Shown here: piece after piece, positions 38,922 through 40,756 of the stretch | How the letters are laid out: every line of letters starts with the position of its first letter | Numbering within the stretch: the stretch's first letter is position 1 | Virus record (IMG/VR): IMGVR_UViG_3300044699_000147 | Span: 1 to 40,756 of that record | From: a virus | DNA length: 40,756 nucleotides | Direction: 5' to 3' (one strand) | Translations under genes and position numbers: made by a program | The notes under the pieces: generated by a model | Databases searched by the model: none | The model's input: only the letters and a program-made list of their open reading frames with translations | What the model was told of the DNA's origin: nothing

Positions 38922-38993
38922 TGGACGCCCCCACACAGGGAGCCTCCCGCCGACCTCCACGCCTCAGGACAGGGAGCGTGCCGTCAACCCCCG
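38922..38993 (-). promoter_or_regulatory. Inverted repeat, left arm; putative early-operon promoter
   Basis: About 72 bases that are nearly the reverse complement of 39135-39210. Read on the minus strand it contains CGGGGTTGACGGCACGCTC, then CTG and CCTGAG, then GGCGGGAGGCT and CTGTGTGGGGG, ending just before the leader of the first early gene. TTGAC matches a -35 element; no good -10 is visible. The same string in the right arm points the other way. Confidence 0.6.
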
Positions 38994-39134
38994 AGTCCGC
39001 GAGGCCGCGGTCCTCCGCGGCGCCCCGATTGCCAGGACCGGCGATCGCGGACTGTGAGCCACGCGCAACCCACGCCCCTTGGCGTGGGTGAGCATGGCGA
39101 CCGGCAGTCATGCAGCTCACGGTCTTGCACGGGG
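38994..39134. other. Spacer between inverted-repeat arms
   Basis: 141 bp with no gene. It contains a perfect 9-bp hairpin ACCCACGCC-CCTT-GGCGTGGGT (39068-39089) and CCGCGG-type palindromes near 39006-39020. It may separate two divergent promoters. Confidence 0.5.
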
Positions 39135-39210
39135 CGGGGTTGACGGCACGCTCACTGGCCTGAGACACAGTCGAAGGCGGGAGGCTTTCTGTGTGGGGGG
39201 GGGTGGGTCC
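39135..39210 (+). promoter_or_regulatory. Inverted repeat, right arm; putative rightward promoter
   Basis: Matches the reverse complement of the left arm: CGGGGTTGACGGCACGCTC, CTG, CCTGAG, GGCGGGAGGCTT and CTGTGTGGGGG are shared, with a diverged patch in the middle (39165-39175). TTGACG at 39140-39145 would be the -35 of a rightward transcript entering the structured region that follows. Confidence 0.55.
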
Positions 39211-39825
39211 ACCCCCACCGGCGAGCCGAGCGGCGAGCCGTCAACATGGAGGGCACGCGACACCACGGCCTTGTGGTGTCGTCCGCCGGCGCTCTGGCCG
39301 GCGGATGCCCGATCCGGGCGAACATCCTCGTGGGGGTGGGCCCAGCTGGCGGCGATGCGCCCCGTGATGGTGCGTGCAAGTCCGCGCAGCACGCCGCTCT
39401 CGGGGGCGCTGGTCGTCGGTCTTACCGAATCCGCAGGTGCGCGGGGGACTTCCCCCGCTCCGCCCGAAGGGCGGACAGCTCGCCACCCGGTCGCGCGCCC
39501 GCGGCCGCCAGGCCGCCCAGGATCTACGACCCGCGTCGTAGATCCTTCGCCCGCCGCTTGGGGCGGGCGATGCGCGCAGATAATCCTGTCTAGCTCGCCA
39601 GGGAGACGGCAGGCCGTCAGTCCTGCTTCAACCAGCCTGAATACCAAACCAAGGCAACTGGTCGCCTTCGACTTAGGATCGGCCTTCAGCTCCCGTCAGC
39701 CAATGACCCCCGCCCGCGCCCGGAAGGCGACGCCCCTGGCCACCTGGCCTAGCCCGGATCGTCACCCGTAGGGCGGAGACAAGGGCGCTTTGGCCCTTGG
39801 CTCCGGGAGGCCGCGCTTCGCGGCC
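39205..39825 (+). ncRNA. Candidate large structured noncoding RNA, about 620 nt
   Basis: No credible gene is present, yet the stretch folds into ordered domains. Domain 1: a 14-bp helix (39205-39218/39330-39343) encloses perfect hairpins at 39259-39280, 39283-39304 and about 39306-39327. Domain 2: 39344-39348/39476-39480 encloses 39357-39363/39403-39409, TCGGT-CTT-ACCGA (39417-39429), 39441-39458 and 39459-39475. Domain 3: 39493-39498/39572-39577 encloses 39501-39516, 39521-39544 (10-bp stem) and 39548-39569. Domain 4: about 39583-39588/39673-39678 with 39609-39626 inside. Last: CGGAG/CTCCG (39774-39778/39801-39805) around 39781-39798, then GGCCGCG-CTT-CGCGGCC (39809-39825). The strand is inferred from the upstream right-arm promoter candidate. 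Confidence 0.6.
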
Positions 39826-40065
39826 GACTAGAGCCGGTGAACGCTCCCAGTGATGACGCCGCCACCATCATCACTCACAGCGATAACGCCGCCCCGCAAC
39901 CCGCAGCGTTCTACTATGTAGAACAGAATGCTTCCAAGAAGGCCGATACGGCTCTGCGATCCCCTTGCAATTCTTAGCCCTTGACAGAACTGCACGCCCC
40001 GACCTCCCATCCCCTCGCGCGCGCGCGCACTCCAGAAGCAAGGAGCAGCCGCCATCTCTCCCGAA
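39826..40065 (+). promoter_or_regulatory. Leader region of terS candidate
   Basis: Gene-free. It has the palindrome at 39908-39924, a TTGACA at 39981-39986 with no clear -10, an alternating (CG/GC)n run near 40016-40028, and AAGGAG at 40040-40045. A promoter for terS is likely somewhere here, but I cannot place it with confidence. Confidence 0.4.
39908..39924. promoter_or_regulatory. Operator-like palindrome GTTCTAC-TAT-GTAGAAC
   Basis: Perfect 7-bp inverted repeat around TAT, in an AT-richer patch between the RNA candidate and terS. Size and symmetry fit a repressor operator for an HTH dimer. No second copy seen in the window. Confidence 0.55.
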
Positions 40066-40542
40066 ATGCCCTTCCAGCCCATCCCCGACGATCAGTCGAT
40101 CTTCCCCGATGAAGACAGGCCGCCGCCGCCAGCCGCCCAGACGATCGCCATAGGCGCCAAAGCAGAGCCCGAAATCCTCCCGCCAGCGCCCAAAGACGCC
40201 CCCCACGAGCGTCCCATCAGCAAGAAGCTCAAAACCGCCATCCGGTACATCGCCGAGGGCAACGGCGTCAGCGAAGCCGCCCGCCGCAGCCTGGTCCACC
40301 GCAACACGCTCGTGGACGCTCTCAAGCGTCCAACCGTCATTGCCCTCCTTGAGCAAACCGTCAAAGCCAACCTCGCAGCCTCCGCCGGCAAAGCCGCCGC
40401 TCGCCTCGATCACCTCATCGATGGCGCCAAGTCGGAGTATGTACAGCTCGAAGCGGCCAAGTCCGTTCTCGATCGTTCTGGCTACGCGCAGCAGTCAGGC
40501 CAAGCACTCTCTGGCGACGTATTGATCTCCATCCAGCTGTAG
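40066..40542 (+). CDS. terS: Small terminase subunit candidate, 158 aa
   Basis: Recognises phage DNA and hands it to TerL. The first 45 residues are Pro-rich and probably disordered. Then comes a helix-turn-helix-like core (KLKTAIRYIAEGNGVSEAAR, SLVHRNTLVDALKRPTVIAL) and a long helix (AASAGKAAARLDHLIDGAKS) ending AAKSVLDRSGYAQQSG, a LDR-x-G phrase common at the end of TerS proteins. The AAGGAG at 40040 is 20 bases from the ATG but 8 from an in-frame ATC at 40054, so the start is uncertain. Being far from terL is unusual. Lower third-position GC at the start differs from the structural genes. Confidence 0.65.
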   Translation: MPFQPIPDDQSIFPDEDRPPPPAAQTIAIGAKAEPEILPPAPKDAPHERPISKKLKTAIRYIAEGNGVSEAARRSLVHRNTLVDALKRPTVIALLEQTVKANLAASAGKAAARLDHLIDGAKSEYVQLEAAKSVLDRSGYAQQSGQALSGDVLISIQL

Positions 40543-40756
40543 TCCTGGTTGTGCCCAGAAGGGGGGCGGGTCCTTCAGGACCAGGCCTAACTGCAAAGAG
40601 CAGGCACGCCCCACAGGGCCGTGCCTCCGGGCACGTGTGAGTAGCCCACGCATGTGGGCGTTTACAACCAGGTATTACTGGCCCGTATCCGGAAGGGGCC
40701 GGGGACCAGCCGTGAGACCCCAGGGGGGTCGAAAACGGCGAGGTCCCCGGGGGACC
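40464..40756. repeat. Terminal direct repeat, right copy
   Basis: Exact second copy of bases 1-293. It starts inside the small terminase candidate, whose full reading frame is only seen at this end, and stops at the last base of a 15-bp palindrome. Either copy should be dropped when the genome is treated as a circle. Confidence 0.95.

Noticed and set aside
39236-39245. A third TTGACGGC copy on the minus strand as another promoter
   Set aside because: Only eight bases match, with none of the surrounding arm sequence, and no gene starts on that side.
39585-39665. tRNA-like string (TAGCTCGCCAGGGAGA ... TTCAACC)
   Set aside because: The segments before and after TTCAACC cannot form a T-arm stem and no acceptor stem closes the element.
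39079-39771. A 230-codon open frame through the structured region, and its antisense partners
   Set aside because: Composition is Arg/Pro/Ser/Gly low complexity, the start has no ribosome binding site, and perfect hairpins with short loops explain the sequence better than coding.
1-40756. T7-type RNA polymerase, DNA polymerase, integrase
   Set aside because: I looked for their hallmark motifs in all long frames of both strands and found none, even allowing for frame breaks.

Overview
The window is an essentially complete genome of a tailed phage. The first 293 bases recur exactly as the last 293 (1-293 = 40464-40756), so the unique length is about 40,463 bp. That repeat is either a direct terminal repeat or the overlap of a circular assembly. 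Base composition is very GC-rich. Gene families such as DUF3309, DUF4326, DUF2493 and the small phage proteins point to an alphaproteobacterial host; this is inference from gene content, not proof. The virion module is T7-like (podovirus): portal, scaffold, capsid, tail tube A and B, three internal virion proteins and a fibre with a T7-type N-terminal anchor. A Bbp19-like protein between portal and scaffold recalls Bordetella phage BPP-1. I found no phage RNA polymerase, DNA polymerase, primase or helicase, integrase or reverse transcriptase. Replication therefore probably uses the host replisome, assisted by the phage recombination genes.

Layout. (a) 40066-40542 (its end repeated at 1-79): small terminase candidate, followed by a hairpin-rich noncoding stretch (80-394). 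(b) 395-1052, minus strand: three small genes. (c) 1053-1150: divergent control region with two perfect hairpins. (d) 1151-23623, plus strand: large terminase, small accessory proteins including a His-Pro-Ile repeat protein, portal, Bbp19-like, scaffold, capsid, tail tubes, internal virion proteins, fibre and a cluster of small membrane proteins where lysis genes are expected. (e) 38904 down to 23438, minus strand: the early-type operon. Read leftward it encodes small membrane proteins, DUF4326, two DUF2493/SLOG-like proteins, SSB2, DUF6197-like proteins, a secreted Cys-rich peptide, an ArdC-type antirestriction protein, a ParB-like protein, two HTH regulators, DUF1064, a replication-type zinc-ribbon protein, a lambda-exonuclease-like nuclease, an ERF annealing protein and SSB1. 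(f) 38905-40065: a large noncoding region with a long inverted repeat and a densely folded segment.

The most unusual features are noncoding. Region 39205-39825 folds into nested domains, with closing helices that enclose consecutive perfect hairpins; this looks like a large structured RNA. An inverted repeat (38922-38993 / 39135-39210) places the same TTGAC-containing sequence upstream of both the early operon and this RNA candidate, like twin divergent promoters. Region 31736-32030 is a 295-bp degenerate pentamer array (RCCNN, 58 units from 31741 without a phase break) next to ArdC. Region 35650-35765 carries iteron-like repeats beside an AT-rich palindrome. Two short motifs recur through the early operon: CTCCAGGTT in gene leaders and GGGCGGGNCCT at gene junctions.

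A caution: many long genes (portal, capsid, tail tube B, all internal virion proteins, fibre, nuclease, ERF) are broken by single-base indels, after which the conserved protein resumes in another frame. I treat these as likely sequencing or assembly errors and annotate whole-gene spans.
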